Under the pieces are notes generated by a model. It was not told the origin of the DNA. It saw only the letters and a program-made list of their open reading frames with translations, and did not search any database. From Oxyruncus cristatus (lineage: Eukaryota > Chordata > Aves > Passeriformes > Cotingidae), in contig VXAY01005813.1 of assembly GCA_013399855.1 (NCBI GenBank), forward strand, positions 475,825 to 539,824: 64,000 bases of DNA, read 5' to 3'. Position numbers and translations under genes: made by a program. Below are positions 37,485-49,605 of this stretch, piece after piece. Within the stretch, counting starts at the first letter, position 1, and each line of letters opens with the position of its first letter.

Positions 37485-37499
37485 AAAAAAAAAAAAAAA
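37485..37499. repeat. poly-A tract (15 nt)
   Basis: An uninterrupted A run with no retroposon body upstream. Confidence 0.85.
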
Positions 37500-37741
37500 T
37501 GCAAGAAATGCCACTAAATCCTTACCTCCAGAGGTTACACACATTTAACTGTACAGCTCATAAAGTGGGGTTTAATCACAGTTTGGGGTATTTTTGCTCA
37601 ATGTACATGGGCATTCCAACATCTCTGGCAAAGCCCACAGTGACAGTTGCAGGATAGAAAAATATGGAGTACCTGGTTCAGAATATCTTCCAAAACTATT
37701 CTGCGACACTTAAAAGAAGACACAATGGATATCCAAGTCTT

Positions 37742-37855
37742 TCTGCTTGTTTGGAGAAGTTTGTTGGGTTTTTTCTTTGTTTTGGTTTGGTTTTGTTTGT
37801 TTGTTTTGGTTGGGATTTTTTCTGGGGTTTTTTCTTTGTTTTTTAACTTTGGCAA
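37742..37855. repeat. T/G-rich low-complexity region
   Basis: TTTG, TTTTGG and GGTTTTTTC units dominate one strand for about 110 bp, with very little A or C. The unit structure is imperfect, so this is cryptic simple repeat, not a clean microsatellite. Confidence 0.8.
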
Positions 37856-37916
37856 TTTGTATCTTTTCCCCCCACACGCACAAGGAACATTCTGGAATTT
37901 GCACAGAGATGAGTTG

Positions 37917-37936
37917 TCGGGGAGGGGGGGTTGGGG
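37917..37936 (+). other. G-quadruplex-type motif
   Basis: G-runs of at least four, about seven and four bases, separated by A and TT, allow four G3 tracts with 1-2-nt loops. Confidence 0.5.
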
Positions 37937-38786
37937 CTGTTTTTTCAGTACTAAAACGAAAATTGGCAGAAAACAGCCCAGAATTTATCTAAATATTGAT
38001 TAAAACCCTTCTTTCAGAGGTGCAGGGTTGAGCTTGCCCACAGATATGTTTGGCAGCCAGGGGACCTGTGTCAGCAGTTTCCTCTTTGCCTCTGTAGCCA
38101 TGTGTGGGGATGCAGGAGAGCCCGGATGTTCTTTCTCCAGGTTCCCTCAGAACTCCCATGAAAATCTGGACCCATATACCTAAAACTTCCCCATCTCATA
38201 AAGCCTGAGACCTTTCCCTTCCCGTGCCAGTACTGTTTTCATTTACATCACTGTTTTTCCCTTTTTCTTCCCCACATATACAACATTTCCAGCTCTGGAG
38301 CAGTACTTGGGACTCTAGCTGGAACCTAAAATGCTTGAGCAGGAACAAAACTCTTCAGTGATTGCTGCCCAGCACAGCCCGGATTAAATCTCACAATTAG
38401 GAACTCAATTTGCATTCTAAAAGTGAAATCCATTGTTACAGCACAACTGCAGTTGACAGAGTAGAATAAGCCATTGTTGAAGTAATTCCCGCAAAAGGTC
38501 ACATACTCAAAGCCTTCAATTTTTCTTGACAACCTCTCAGAAAAGAACAGCACAGCTGCCCCGTGTCCAAATGAGCCACACTGACCACCCTGCTTCCTTT
38601 GACATGGGCTGTTCTCAGCCATCACAGACCTTCCTGGCCGTGGAATGGGCTTTGGGATATTTGGGACACCCCAGCACCCACGCATCTGGGAAGATTTCAT
38701 TCTCTCAAGGACCAGCACAGAGCAGTCCTGGCTCTACACTGCTGAGGGCTGGGGAAGGGGTGCAGAGTTCCCACCTTTGTGCCAGA

Positions 38787-38842
38787 GCATGGTTGGACTC
38801 GATGACTTCAGAGGCCCTTTACAACCTAAACCACTCTAGGAT
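38787..38842 (+). mobile_element. CR1-type 3' tail, short
   Basis: The plus strand reads 'catggttggactcgatgact', 'cagaggccctttacaacc' and 'taaaccactctaggatct'. This matches the CR1 subtype ending GGTTGGACTCGATGATCTTAGAGGTCTTTTCCAACC.AAATGATTCT. It is separated by about 40 bp from the next CR1 tail in the same orientation. Confidence 0.75.
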
Positions 38843-38883
38843 CTTCTCAGTGAAAAAATAAAAGCTTTATTGTCCCAACACTC

Positions 38884-39031
38884 GTCCATCCCTGGAAGTG
38901 TCCAAGGCCAAGTTGGACAGGGTTTGGAGCAACCTGGGATAGTGGAAGGTGTCCCAGCCCATGGCAGGGGCTGAGACCAAATGAGCTTTAAGGTCCCTTC
39001 CCACCCAAACCATTCTGGGATTCTGTGATAT
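38884..39031 (+). mobile_element. CR1 LINE 3'-end fragment
   Basis: The plus strand reads 'gtccatccctggaagtgtcc', 'aaggccaagttggacagggt', 'ggaaggtgtcccagcccatg', 'agctttaaggtcccttccc' and 'aaaccattctgggattctg'. The avian CR1 3' end is read in sense, about 148 bp, with the terminal repeat unit preserved. Confidence 0.95.
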
Positions 39032-42000
39032 TTATGAGTTAACTCCTGTGTGAGGAGTTTCCCTTAAACAAATCCTTGTATCCCATCTCCATGTGGAAGG
39101 GGTGATCCACCTGCAGTGAGGGTTCTCAACACTGTCCTGCAGCAGATGTGTTCAGACATCCTCCCTCCAAAGTAACTGTGTAGTTTCACTACACCAAGTT
39201 GCTGATGTTCTTGCACACCCTGACAAACTCCAGGAGTGCAGTGCAGAGTTGAACCCTCAGTTAGTGCTCTGCTATCCAGGGTGGGATTGGCTCATTCATC
39301 CATTATTCTCTCATTGCACAGCAAAAGAGGGGAACCTCCTAGTTATCATTTTACTATAAATATCTCTGGTGGAGAAGATGCAGCCTCAACAGAATTCAGC
39401 TCCTAAATTGCTCCTGAGAATTCCCTACAATTCTTCCCCAGTGCTGGAGCGAGGAGCACGCGGCCGGCGCAGGAGCGAGCTGCCTGCTCTGCTGGGCCTT
39501 GTGCCACGTGGAAGGTGTGCAATGTCTTATTGATGAGCTGGTATTAAGAGATTTTTACAGTGTCAGAACACAGGATCTCCTTCTCAGAGACGTTTCTGGG
39601 CAATTTTGTCCAAGAAAATCTCTCTGTGAAGGAGAACTCACCGTGTGACACGGTGTCACTACGAGGACGGTGGGGACACACAACAGGCTGGCTGTGCACG
39701 GAGCACTCAGGGTCTGTGGCTGAATTCGTCCAAAACAAGAAATCGCTGTATGTGCTGGACGCTTGCCTTTAATCCCACCCGAAGCCCCTGTCTCAGTCAA
39801 AGGTTTACTTCTTAACAGTTTTTAAACTATATATTCTGTATTTTATGCCCATTTTAAATGACCATTTCTGACTGCTTGGTTGGGTTTGGCTGACGGGCTC
39901 ACTTAAAACTCCCTTTGGTGGCAAATGCCAATATATTTGTGAGTATCCTTGTGATTCATACAACTAATCTTCTTATTTAGTGTAGTTGCCTTAGTGAATA
40001 GAGCAGAGCAGAATTTAGTAGAGCATCTTTAGTGCTGTTACCATGATTAAATCATCATATCTCAGTATCTTGGAATGTAAAAGTATTTTTTTGTAACGAA
40101 TATTGCCTCGCCCTCCCCAAAAAATTCTGGCTCAGCTTGCGAATTCTGCTGTTTGGTGAAGAGCTGCTCAGTTTAAGGCTGCACATGCTGGTGTTACACC
40201 TGAACTGCCCTATGCCACCCCCGTGTATCCCTGCTCACACCTCGGCCTGGCGTCACTACTGAGCTGGGAATCTGAAGGATTTATAATCACGCTCAGCTCC
40301 AATGAGACACAAACCCCATCTCACACCCGTGTGCAAATCAGAAACTAGAGAAAAGGTTTGAGAACAAAACGCAGCCAAACCTGACTGGTGTGAGCCAGTT
40401 TGTGATGGAGTTAAATTTGGGGATAGGGCGGTCGCAAGAGACAAAGCTCCCTGAAGATTCCAGGAACTATAATCCCCCCAACTAATGCAGCTTTAATTAT
40501 ATCAATAAGCACATGGGGGACCAGACTAGTTTTCAGGATAGAATATAATCTATGCATAATTTCTCATGCTATTTCTAGTCTGCTTTTAAAGAACATCCAG
40601 AAATTATCAGCGTGAGCAAATCTACAAGGAAAAATTTTAATAATGTAGCAGCATCATATAAGATTTAATGTTTCTGTTTCCTCAGTGGCCAAGCATTGGG
40701 TGTTTCTTCAAAACAATTTCCTAGTTGTGAAAAATTGCCCCATTTGGATTTTACATGTGTTTCTAGGTACAAACTTCCCGGAATGTTTAAATTAAATATT
40801 ACCATCGTTTTTAAAGTGTGAAGAAATCCACAAAACAAGTGCAATTAAAACACAGATAGTGTAACTAATAGGTCTGAGTTAGGTATGTAATTATAAATAA
40901 ATTCTAATTAATTTTCTACCGCAACTTGGTTATTATCCCTGTTTCCCATGAACCCATTTACGTTCATTTGCAAACAAGAAAGGGAAAACAGATGATGCTC
41001 TACAAGTGTGTTTGTTTTATTGTCTCGGTAGCTCTTCCTCTGCTCAGTTACCTCCCAGGAACCTGCACCCAGGAAGGGGAGGTCCCAATATTTGGTACCA
41101 AAATCCACTTTCTCTGCCAAAATGAGAAGAACAAATCAATCAAACCTCAGCCACAGATTTTCTCATTGGTCTTGCTCTGAGTTGTCCTAAAAATTCAACG
41201 CAAACTTTCTTTGGCAGCTCTGCCCCATGGGTGTCTCATTTTTAACATAATTAGCTGTATAAACAGCTCTGCCTTAAAGCCTCACAGCAATTAAAACCCC
41301 ACTGAACCCTCAGATATGTCACACACCAAGTACTAACTAAAACTTTGCTGCTCCTCCATAGAAAAGAGGAAGAATCACAGGAACCTACAGGCTGGATGGA
41401 CTCAGGGAGCACCAGGTGAGGTACCTGACACCTCAGGGAGATACCCAGAGACGTTCTTCACACTCCAAAGAAAAATACAGATGCAACCTCTGGAGCAGCC
41501 ACACTATGACCAGCCTGGCAGCCTCCACAAGTTCTAAGAACCCTCTCACTTCTATTTATTACACTGAAAACAGATTTATTTTTTTAAAGCCTCGGTGGAT
41601 GAGCACACAGGATTTATTTTCATTTATCTTCTCAGGTGATCAAAAAGTAACAGATTATTCACTCAGTGCACATGGGGAATATATTTTCTAGTGGATTAAA
41701 TGAAACCATAAAGTGTATTAACCATTTCTTAGCTGCCCCATGTTTCAGACAGTTGAGGCCAAGTGCACATCCCTCTCAGGGCAAGGGAACTGCTCCTGCC
41801 CCACCACAGGTCTGGCCTGAGCACCTCCAACTGAGGGAGGAACCCCAGCCTCTTTCCCTCTCCCAAGGCAGCTCAGCCCTTCCCAGAGCTCTCACGCAGG
41901 GAAAAGTCTCTCACGCACTGTCTCACACTCGGGAATTTCTCCACACGCTCCCTGACAGGGGTTGGACAGAAGCACAGCCCAGGGTATTCACGTATGAAAA

Positions 42001-42265
42001 AACTATTGACCTTTGGATTGCAGTGGGAGGGTTTGATTGAAACCCACCACAGGTCCTGTTCTCAGTCTCCTTCAGTCTTTACTTCAGCCTTGTGCTGCTT
42101 TTCCACCTGTCCAGGTTTGAGGCCATATTCCTTTGGGTTGAACACCACTGCTGTACCTGAAATACATATTTCTCATTTCTCCAGGTTCCTAAAGTCGGCT
42201 TCTGCCCCACTGATTTTGAGGTCAATCTCAATTAGTCCCATTTGATTTTGTGCCTTTTACTAGAC
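39032..42265. other. non-coding block, no gene recognised
   Basis: AT-rich unique sequence with a small CpG cluster at 39,440-39,480. The frame pair at 39544-39772 (both strands) has no recognisable product. Segment 40,450-40,920 is strongly AT-rich. No repeat family is seen. Confidence 0.5.
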
Positions 42266-42366
42266 TCACAGAATAGTTTGCGCGGGAAGGGACCTTAAAG
42301 TTCATCTGGCTCAACCCCCTGCCATGGGCAGGGACACCTTCCACTATCCCAGGTTGCTCCAAGACC
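42266..42366 (-). mobile_element. CR1 LINE 3'-end fragment, short
   Basis: The plus strand reads 'tcacagaatagtttgcgcgg', 'gaagggaccttaaagttcat', 'ccatgggcagggacacc' and 'cccaggttgctccaagacc', then loses similarity. About 100 bp of the CR1 3' end. Confidence 0.93.
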
Positions 42367-42912
42367 AGGTGGGGTAACACCCCTGGTAACTCCAAAGGGA
42401 GAGCACAAGTGGGTTGTGGTATTCCTTTATTTTTATTCGTCGTGTCCCCTGCACTGTTACCAACAGACCTGGCTGCTGTTAGAGCTGCTGAAATTGTTCT
42501 TCACCTGCAGACCAACCCCTGCGCCAGCTCCTGGATGAGCTGTGAACTCATTTCTTCTCACCCCTAATACTCAGAACAGGAAAACAAATAAAAATCGGGA
42601 TGGAACAGTCTGTCTCCAGTATTATCAACAACACAAGAGTTTATCAGCTATTTACATTTTAGCTTATTCCATTTCCATTCCACACCAGGAAACCCCAAAC
42701 CCAGTTGTCTCACAACCCCCCTCGGTCCTGCTGCACCTGCTGCTCCCGCTCTGTGGGAACAGGGTGGATTTACCTCAGGATGTGCAAACTGATCCCAATT
42801 CTCAGCTCAGGAAAATCAGATCCTCTGCCTCCAAACAAAATAAATAATTGCACTGCAAACGGTACGACGGTTCCTGTGCAACCAGGAGGGTTAAGATAAA
42901 AGCACTCAGCTT

Positions 42913-42923
42913 AAAAAAAAAAA
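42913..42923. repeat. poly-A tract
   Basis: About eleven A. Simple sequence only. Confidence 0.75.
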
Positions 42924-44130
42924 GGCAGTAAAGCGGTAAATAAAAGGCATCGCTCCCAAAGACACCCGAACCCAGCCCCATCTTCAGGGGGGAAATAAAA
43001 ATCTGTAAGTACAACTGAGGCTTCTTTATTGCTGTCAAGAGGCAGGAGGCGGCTTTTTGGACTGGAATATCATCAAGATAAAGAGCAGCCTAGAACAAAA
43101 GCTCTCTGCAGCAAAGGGCAGCGCTCACTCTCCAGGCTGAGCCCGCGCTGTCTGAGGCCATCGCCCCTCACACATTAACACTTCTGTGCACCTCAGAAGG
43201 GTGTTTTTAAGGACACTGAAGCCTCTCTGCTCTGTTGGACATGTGGGTGCCACTGCGATGGGCAGGATAAGCCAAAGAGGCAGGATAAGGTTATACCCCT
43301 AGTGCTTGTTTCACCCATATTCACTCCTTGTCCTTTTTAGCCAGATAAAACAAGAAATGCTCTGCAGAAGTCCCAGATCCACATTCTGCCAGGACAACAG
43401 GGCCCCTTCTGCCTGGGCCATGGACCCTCAGGAGCTCCAGCATGGAGCTGGGCTCACTGGAGATGCTGTCACTGCCTCGGCTACCTGGGCTGAGCCTGTG
43501 CTAAACCCCCATTGTGTTCAGGCAGTAGAGGAGAAAAACAGGGATATTAACCTCTAACACTGATGAAAATAATAGCCACAATAAAACCAGGATGAAAACC
43601 ACGGCGGCAGTAATTATTCTGCTCTCATTTACCCGGGAGCAAGCAGAGCCCATAGGAATTCCAGTCCCTCCAGCCAGTCCATGGGGCAGAGCAGGGCCAG
43701 GGAATGTCAGGGCAGTGGGACCCCTCTCTGCCCTCCATGGGGTCAACACCTCCAGCCAACCCGTCTGGCAGGAGCCCACTGTGGAAAATCTCCTGGGCTG
43801 GAAGTGGGAAAACCAACCAACCAAGGGGCCGAGTGCACTGAATTCCTGCTTTTGAGCCCGGCTCTTAAATTCCTACACACCCGACTTACGGAGAAGGGGG
43901 GGCCATAAAAGCCAACCTGCGAAACCAGAATAGACCTTTTGGGATTTCTTGTGTGCACATGGCGGGAAAACCAAAACTCCTTTTATTTGTTCACTCCCTC
44001 TTCCTTGGTATTCCCGGCATTCCCGCATCCGGCTGCTGGCTAAGGGCATAGAACCAAACACCAGGGCTAAATCACCCAAGGTTTTGTGTGTGCAGAGCAA
44101 TGAACATTGCTATTTAAAAAGAAACTGTTT

Positions 44131-44158
44131 CTTCTCTCCCCCCCCCTTTTCTTTTTTT
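44131..44158. repeat. pyrimidine-rich tract (C run then T run)
   Basis: TCTCTC, about nine C, then CTTTTCTTTTTTT. Simple sequence with no exon evident downstream. Confidence 0.75.
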
Positions 44159-44239
44159 GAGATTCTCCATGTCTGTAATTAATTTTTGACATAAATAGCA
44201 CAATTCCCTTCCATGAGTGATCTTAGTTCTTCTCAGGTT

Positions 44240-44720
44240 TAAATGTCACTCTTCTTTGAAATCTTCTCATTCAATAATCAAGTTGGAGCTAATAAAAAAT
44301 TCAAAGGTGCATCTAATAATAATGAAAGAATAGCAGCAAAAACCATGCACCTGCATTTATGCCAAAGAACAAGGGATAGAAGAGACAAAAATGTAGGGAA
44401 AAAAGAAATTAGAGGGAAAATCATGATATTGCTGAAGTGCTGCTCTCACACTAAGACCAGGGGGATTGGGATAAGGCTAAAGTTAATTGCATTTCCAGAT
44501 GACAAACCTCTCACCTCTGAACTGAATGGCTCTTTATAAAAGCTATCAGTAATAAACTGTAAATCTCAGCTATGATTGCAAATAAAGGTCATCCCTTTCA
44601 TGCTGCCACTTTCCTGGGCCTTATTATATTCCTGTCTGAACCTTTCTTACTTCTTAAGGTGTGCTGGCTGCCCATATAAGCAATCAGGGAGGCTTTTTGA
44701 TTTTATTTTGAAAGACACAA
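44240..44720. promoter_or_regulatory. candidate conserved non-coding element
   Basis: A 480-bp AT-rich, CpG-poor stretch without simple repeats or transposon similarity. It includes 'attgcaaataaagg' (about 44577) and 'gctaaagttaattgcatttc' (about 44475-44494), which carry POU/homeodomain-like cores. It has stops in all frames. The inference is compositional only. Confidence 0.28.
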
Positions 44721-46437
44721 GGCAATGGGATTTACATTCTGGCACCGCGCTGATCCAAAATGGAAAATCACTGAATTCTGACAAGCAGACAGAATCCTGC
44801 CAGCAGAATTAATCTTCATCTTATATTAATGCAAAGAAAGGCAATCCCTTCTCTCCACTCCTGAAATCTGTATTTCCTTCTTCACCAGTACAAACGGGCA
44901 TCTACAATTTTCTTTTAGCCAAATGTGAAGATTATTGTGATGCTACCCAGGGGCTGGTGAAGCTCCCAGGCACTTCATCAGCTCACACCGCCCAGATGTT
45001 CTCAGGGTTGCCTTCCCCGACTCTGCAGGGGACACGTGGGATGCTGGGACCTGACCATCTATTCAGAAAGAGACTTCTCCATCAGAGAAAAAATTCACCT
45101 CTCCTCAAATTCTCCCGAGTGATTTTTTCCTCTGCAGAATATTCCGTATTTGGGAATGTCAAGATTTCTGACACAAAGCATCCAGCCCTCAAACCTGACG
45201 CTGTGAGAAAACAGACCGTTCATTACAGAGGCTCCAATCCCAGTAAGCAGAACAGTAAACAACACGCAGAATGAATTTGGGGGCCATCCCATTCATCCCA
45301 TTCCCACTGCTGTACCACCAGGAGTCCTTTGCAGTGGTTGGTGCTGAAACCAAGGGAGGGGAGGCCCATGGGATGGTGCAGACCTGGGTCTGTTTTCAGT
45401 GCCAAGAAGGACTCCAGCATGGCAATGTAGGACTCAATCCAGACAGTGACTTTACACCCCTGGGGGATGTACTGGGGGTGTGGGTGCTGTTGGAGCTGCA
45501 CAACATGGAAACACACGTGGACAGTCCAGTCCCGTGGTCCTGAGAGCTGGGATGAACCCACGTCCTTCTCATCCTGCCCATCCCTCTGAGCCACAACAGA
45601 TCCAAACCGAGCAGTACCCGTCTGATCAGGTGTGATCAAACTTAAGAGACATTTTCCACATCTGTCAAGCGGGAAGGGAGACCAGAGATGGCCACGGAAC
45701 CAGCACAGTAGGTTTATCTGCAGATCTACAAGGTGATCTGGGACTTGGGGAATCCAGGTAAGCTTAACTTTAAAGAATGTTTTTGTTTGCAGCATATGCA
45801 AACAGAGAATCTAAGGAAAGCAGTCTGGTGGGTCTGTTGGACCCTTTATATAAGGAGAAAAAAAGATAAATACTGAAATTGCACAGCAACTGGTGTAAGA
45901 AACAAGCAGATGGGATGGGATAATTATCTTCTACAGCTTCAGGCTCCTGGAAAACGTGACAACAGCATCTCCGAATGAGGATTCTGACAAGTCCCAGATG
46001 CAGCCAGGTTTCTTTTAGTTTAGTGTTTAATTTCAGCTTCTCATTTTGAAGTGATACACAGATACTCTAGTTAAGAGGCAGGAAGGAGGCACCTTGGTTC
46101 AGTGCTTCAGCGTTCCTCACTCACAAATACACTGGCCCCAATACATCATTCCTTCAGCCCTGTGTAATCCTGCCAAGGTACCACACCCCTCATCCTTTCC
46201 ATCCCTAAATTCCAGTCTTGGAAAGACTAAAGAGAGACCTGTGATCAAAGGAATGCTGCAGCGTATACTGATTTTCTAGGGCCTTTGTTTCCTTGGCCAT
46301 TGTTACTTACACTCAGGTGATCTGTCTAGAGAGAAGCAGCTCTTGGTGAACATCTGGCCCCGGCTGCAGCCCAGGGTGGGCACAGCCCCCCCAAAGCCAG
46401 GCGAGCAGGACTGACTCCTGGGGCATGAGCTGGAGAC

Positions 46438-46482
46438 AGAACCTCGTGGGTCCTTCCAACTCAGAATATTCTGTGATTCTTC
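46438..46482 (+). mobile_element. CR1-type 3' tail, short
   Basis: The plus strand reads 'cctcgtgggtccttccaact', 'cagaatattctgtgattct', the same tail type as at 26,990. About 45 bp are preserved. Confidence 0.7.
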
Positions 46483-49439
46483 ATTCTGCTGCTGGGGCAC
46501 TCAGTGCTGTTCATTGTTTTCACTTTTTCTTTGATCTTGAAGACAAAGCCCTCGATTTTCACAGAGGACAGTAAGTGGGGAACCTTGAAGCCTCACTGTG
46601 TGACACAAGAGGCCTCGTGCAGCTGGAGGCAAACGCCTTCCCCTTATCTCTGCAGACCCCGAGCGCCTTCATCCACATTTCACCTCCTGTGTCTTCCCAC
46701 AGCCGGGAAGTCACATCTTGTTCCACACTTCCCCCTCAACCTTCTGCTTAGATGCCCAGAAAAATCAAGCAAACCTTGAGAAAATTATTCCAGGCATTAA
46801 CTGTCTGTAGCACATGATAATTACCAGCCTTGCCCGTGTGGAGCATCCCTACTCCGGGTGTGCTCACCAGATGTAATCCTGGAACAGCGATCAGGGGTTT
46901 GCAGAACACACCCATTAGCTGCTCTTTCAGCAATGGGGCTCTGTTTGAAGGAGATCTCATTTAGCACTTGCACAGGTATTTGTTTGACCCTGGGGAAATT
47001 AGAGGAGTATAGTTTGGATATTCCCACATCGATATCAGGAGGGATTAGAGTTTCATCAAGATTTTAGGGGAACTGCTCCTCTCCTTGACACATCCTGCCC
47101 ACACTGACTGACCCAGCTTTGTATTCCTGCTTCCCTTTCCACTCTGCCCCAGCACGTGCCCCGTGCTCAGGGCTGCCCACTGGGAGCATCCATGGGCAGA
47201 GGGTGAGGCAGCACTGGCTGAGGTGAGCCCTGTGGGCTCCAGGGAGCACCCGGTGAGAGCAAGCGAGGGTTCATTTCTGCTCTGTGCAGAGTCGCCTGAG
47301 GTTCTTCTACCGAGGACGATGGAATGAGCACCTGGGCAAACAGGCTTTGAAACCTGACTTCACAATGAAATGTGATTGTCTCTGTTGGGTCTAAGGCCAA
47401 ATGCTCTTGACGTGGAGGAGAATTAATTTGAGGTCTTGCTGCAACAGCCACAGCCTGAGAGGCTTCTCCTGACAATCCCTGTCCTTCCGTGTGTTTGCAT
47501 CCTGGGGATTAGAACAGCTCCCAGGCAACACATGAGCTGCAGGACCTCAGTGCCGGGCTGGGCTGGGTCTCTGGTCACCACATGGGGCACAGAGCCTGGC
47601 ACGGTGTAGTTTAATTGTGGGAGTCAAGTCCACAAGTCTCCTAATGAGAAGAGCACGACATTTTACCCTGAACTGCACCAACATTCCCAGCACACGCAGC
47701 AAAGAAAAACTGCTGCACGTGACAAGAATTCGGTTTGACTCCAGCAAAAGCCTCTGAGAAGAACCTGCCTGCCAGGTCCACCTTCCTCCCTCTCCTTCAA
47801 GCCTCACCTGGATGAGGACCACAGAGGCAGCAGAAGGTCTGGCACAGGCAGTACACCTGGCTCCATCCTTCCCACAGCACCAACAAAGGAGCTGAGACCC
47901 TGAGGGCTGACAAAGCCTGGCTGGGCACAGAGGGCCCCAAGGCAGCCCCAAGGATGCTCCCCAAGCAAGACTGGGGCAGATGGCCCTGCCCCAGGGTCTG
48001 CAGGAGCTGGAGACACTCAGCCTGTCACCTCACGTCACTCACAGGGACCAAAGGGTGCCTCTGACATGGCGCGTTGGGGGGACACATCCCACACACCCAC
48101 GTGCAACTGGATTTGTGTTATTACAAATAAGCACAGCCAGCACACACCAACCGTGTGAAACTGAACTAATTGCTGGAAATAGAATAAAAATTACACTGTA
48201 TGTATAACACACGAGTACTGAACCTTCTGAATTCACAGGATCCCAAAGAATTATTTTTAAATCGCTCTATAATAAGTATAGATCAAGGCAGCAGCATCCA
48301 ACTCAAATGCTGAAATGTAATCAGTCAGCAGAATATTTTTTTAAGCTTAAAAATACTCCCTTTCTTGAAAATGGACACTAAAGCCCTAGGCAACGTAACC
48401 ACTGAGGTTTTATTATAAAATACATTTCAAAAGAATGGCTGAAAGTCTTAGGAGCACAAGAGATGAAAAAGAAGAAGTAAACAAGCCTTATTCTACCATT
48501 AAATGATAAATTAAAAGCAGTATTTTGCTGTTCTACCTCATTTTTTAATCACAGTGCTCTGGCTATGGTGGTGTGGGCTTTCCCATCAAAAAGCACCTAT
48601 TATTAAAGGTTTACAATTTGACGTAGCCATCGTCTGTTCCAGACAACAGCCAGGTAAAAACCTCATTGCAAGTCCAAATTTTCATTACATTTTCAGAAAA
48701 AGCACTGCCTGCTTGACATTGCAGGCAGAGCCACAAAGAAATACGCCCCTCACACATGCCCTTTAAAAATTTGAGTAATTTCAGAATGGAGGTTTTCGGG
48801 ATTTTCAGAATAATAGTGGAGATACTGGATGTGCTGTTGTTGCCATCAGATAAAGAGCTAAATCTTAATCCTCCCTGCTATCTTGCCTGGGTGCAGATTA
48901 CGCCGCAGCACATCTCTGTAAAATGCTGGAACAAATACCAAGGAAATACTTGCCTGGGAAAAAGAAGATTTACAGAGTGAGAGGGAAATGGGCCGGGTTT
49001 ATAGTCTCTTGCTCACTAATACTTTTACTAATTAATACTCAGTTTGGTTTTGTTCCTACTGTAAATCTGTAATATAGAAAGACCAGTGAAAACACCTTCA
49101 GCTGTTAATCCATTACTAAATTTCTCTAGACAGACTTAATTTGATGACCCAAAGGCATTTCCAGCCCCCAGCAGCCTGGCACAGTGTGACAGAACACTCA
49201 TATAATCACAGCTCTGCCCAGACTCATCGGCCTAAACACTGTTCGAAGCTGGGGAACCCTAATAAAGACATCTGCTATAAACATCTTTGCACTGTGTTTC
49301 ATGTAATCTGTGAAATCTTAAATCTTTATTGTGACACTTGTTCATATAAGAAATTGCATCTTTAGTCAGGAGCCAAACTCACCCCAACGTAACCCTGACC
49401 ACAAAGTGCCCTTTGGGTTCTTACTTTACCTGAAAGAAA
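46483..49439. other. non-coding block, no gene recognised
   Basis: A GC-richer section (47,060-48,060) with overlapping frames on both strands (47547-47951 minus, 47167-47475 minus) is followed by an AT-rich stretch (48,230-49,360) that resembles regulatory DNA. No repeat or RNA gene is recognised. Confidence 0.5.
48770..49350. promoter_or_regulatory. candidate conserved non-coding element
   Basis: About 580 bp of repeat-free complex sequence with clustered homeodomain-like cores ('acttttactaattaatactc' at 49021, 'agctgttaatccattac' at about 49100) and a GATAA-type site ('tcagataaagagc', 48845). It has no coding frame of note. Conservation is untested. Confidence 0.28.
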
Positions 49440-49605
49440 TCATGGAATTCCAGATTTGGGTGGGAAGGGACCTTAAATATCAGGAGGGTTCCAAGCCCCC
49501 TGCCATCGGCAGGGACACCTTCCACTATCCAAGGTTGCTCCAAGCCCCGTCCAACCTGACCTTGGACACTTCCAGGGATGGGGCAGCCACAGCTGCTCAG
49601 AGCAA
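49440..49605 (-). mobile_element. CR1 LINE 3'-end fragment
   Basis: The plus strand reads 'catggaattccagatttggg', 'gggaagggaccttaaatatc', 'cggcagggacaccttcc', 'tccaaggttgctccaagcc' and 'ggatggggcagccacagctg'. About 165 bp of the avian CR1 3' end in antisense. Confidence 0.94.

Larger units (their letters stand above)
36964..38786. other. non-coding block with simple-sequence tracts
   Basis: Holds an A run (37485-37499), a T/G-rich strand-asymmetric stretch (37742-37855) and a G-quadruplex-type motif (37917-37936). The frames across the T/G stretch (37598-37855 minus, 37647-38003 plus) owe their openness to low complexity. No gene is recognised. Confidence 0.55.
42367..46437. other. non-coding block, no gene recognised
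   Basis: Contains an A run (42913-42923), a pyrimidine tract (44131-44158) and a candidate regulatory stretch (44240-44720). The frame at 45223-45801 (minus, 192 codons) lies in a G-rich section with no recognisable domain and is overlapped by plus frames. A GTAAGC donor-like site occurs at 45757, but the adjoining open segment is too short to call an exon. Confidence 0.5.

Noticed and set aside
39430..39780. Possible solo LTR
   Set aside because: No terminal TG...CA pair with a target duplication, polyadenylation signal or primer-binding site could be recognised.
45724..45757. Micro-exon ending at a GTAAGC donor
   Set aside because: Only about 34 nt, with an ordinary CAG acceptor; too little information to separate from chance.
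45223..45801. 192-codon minus-strand frame as a gene
   Set aside because: No domain, overlapped by plus frames, G-rich sequence; no splice or promoter support.
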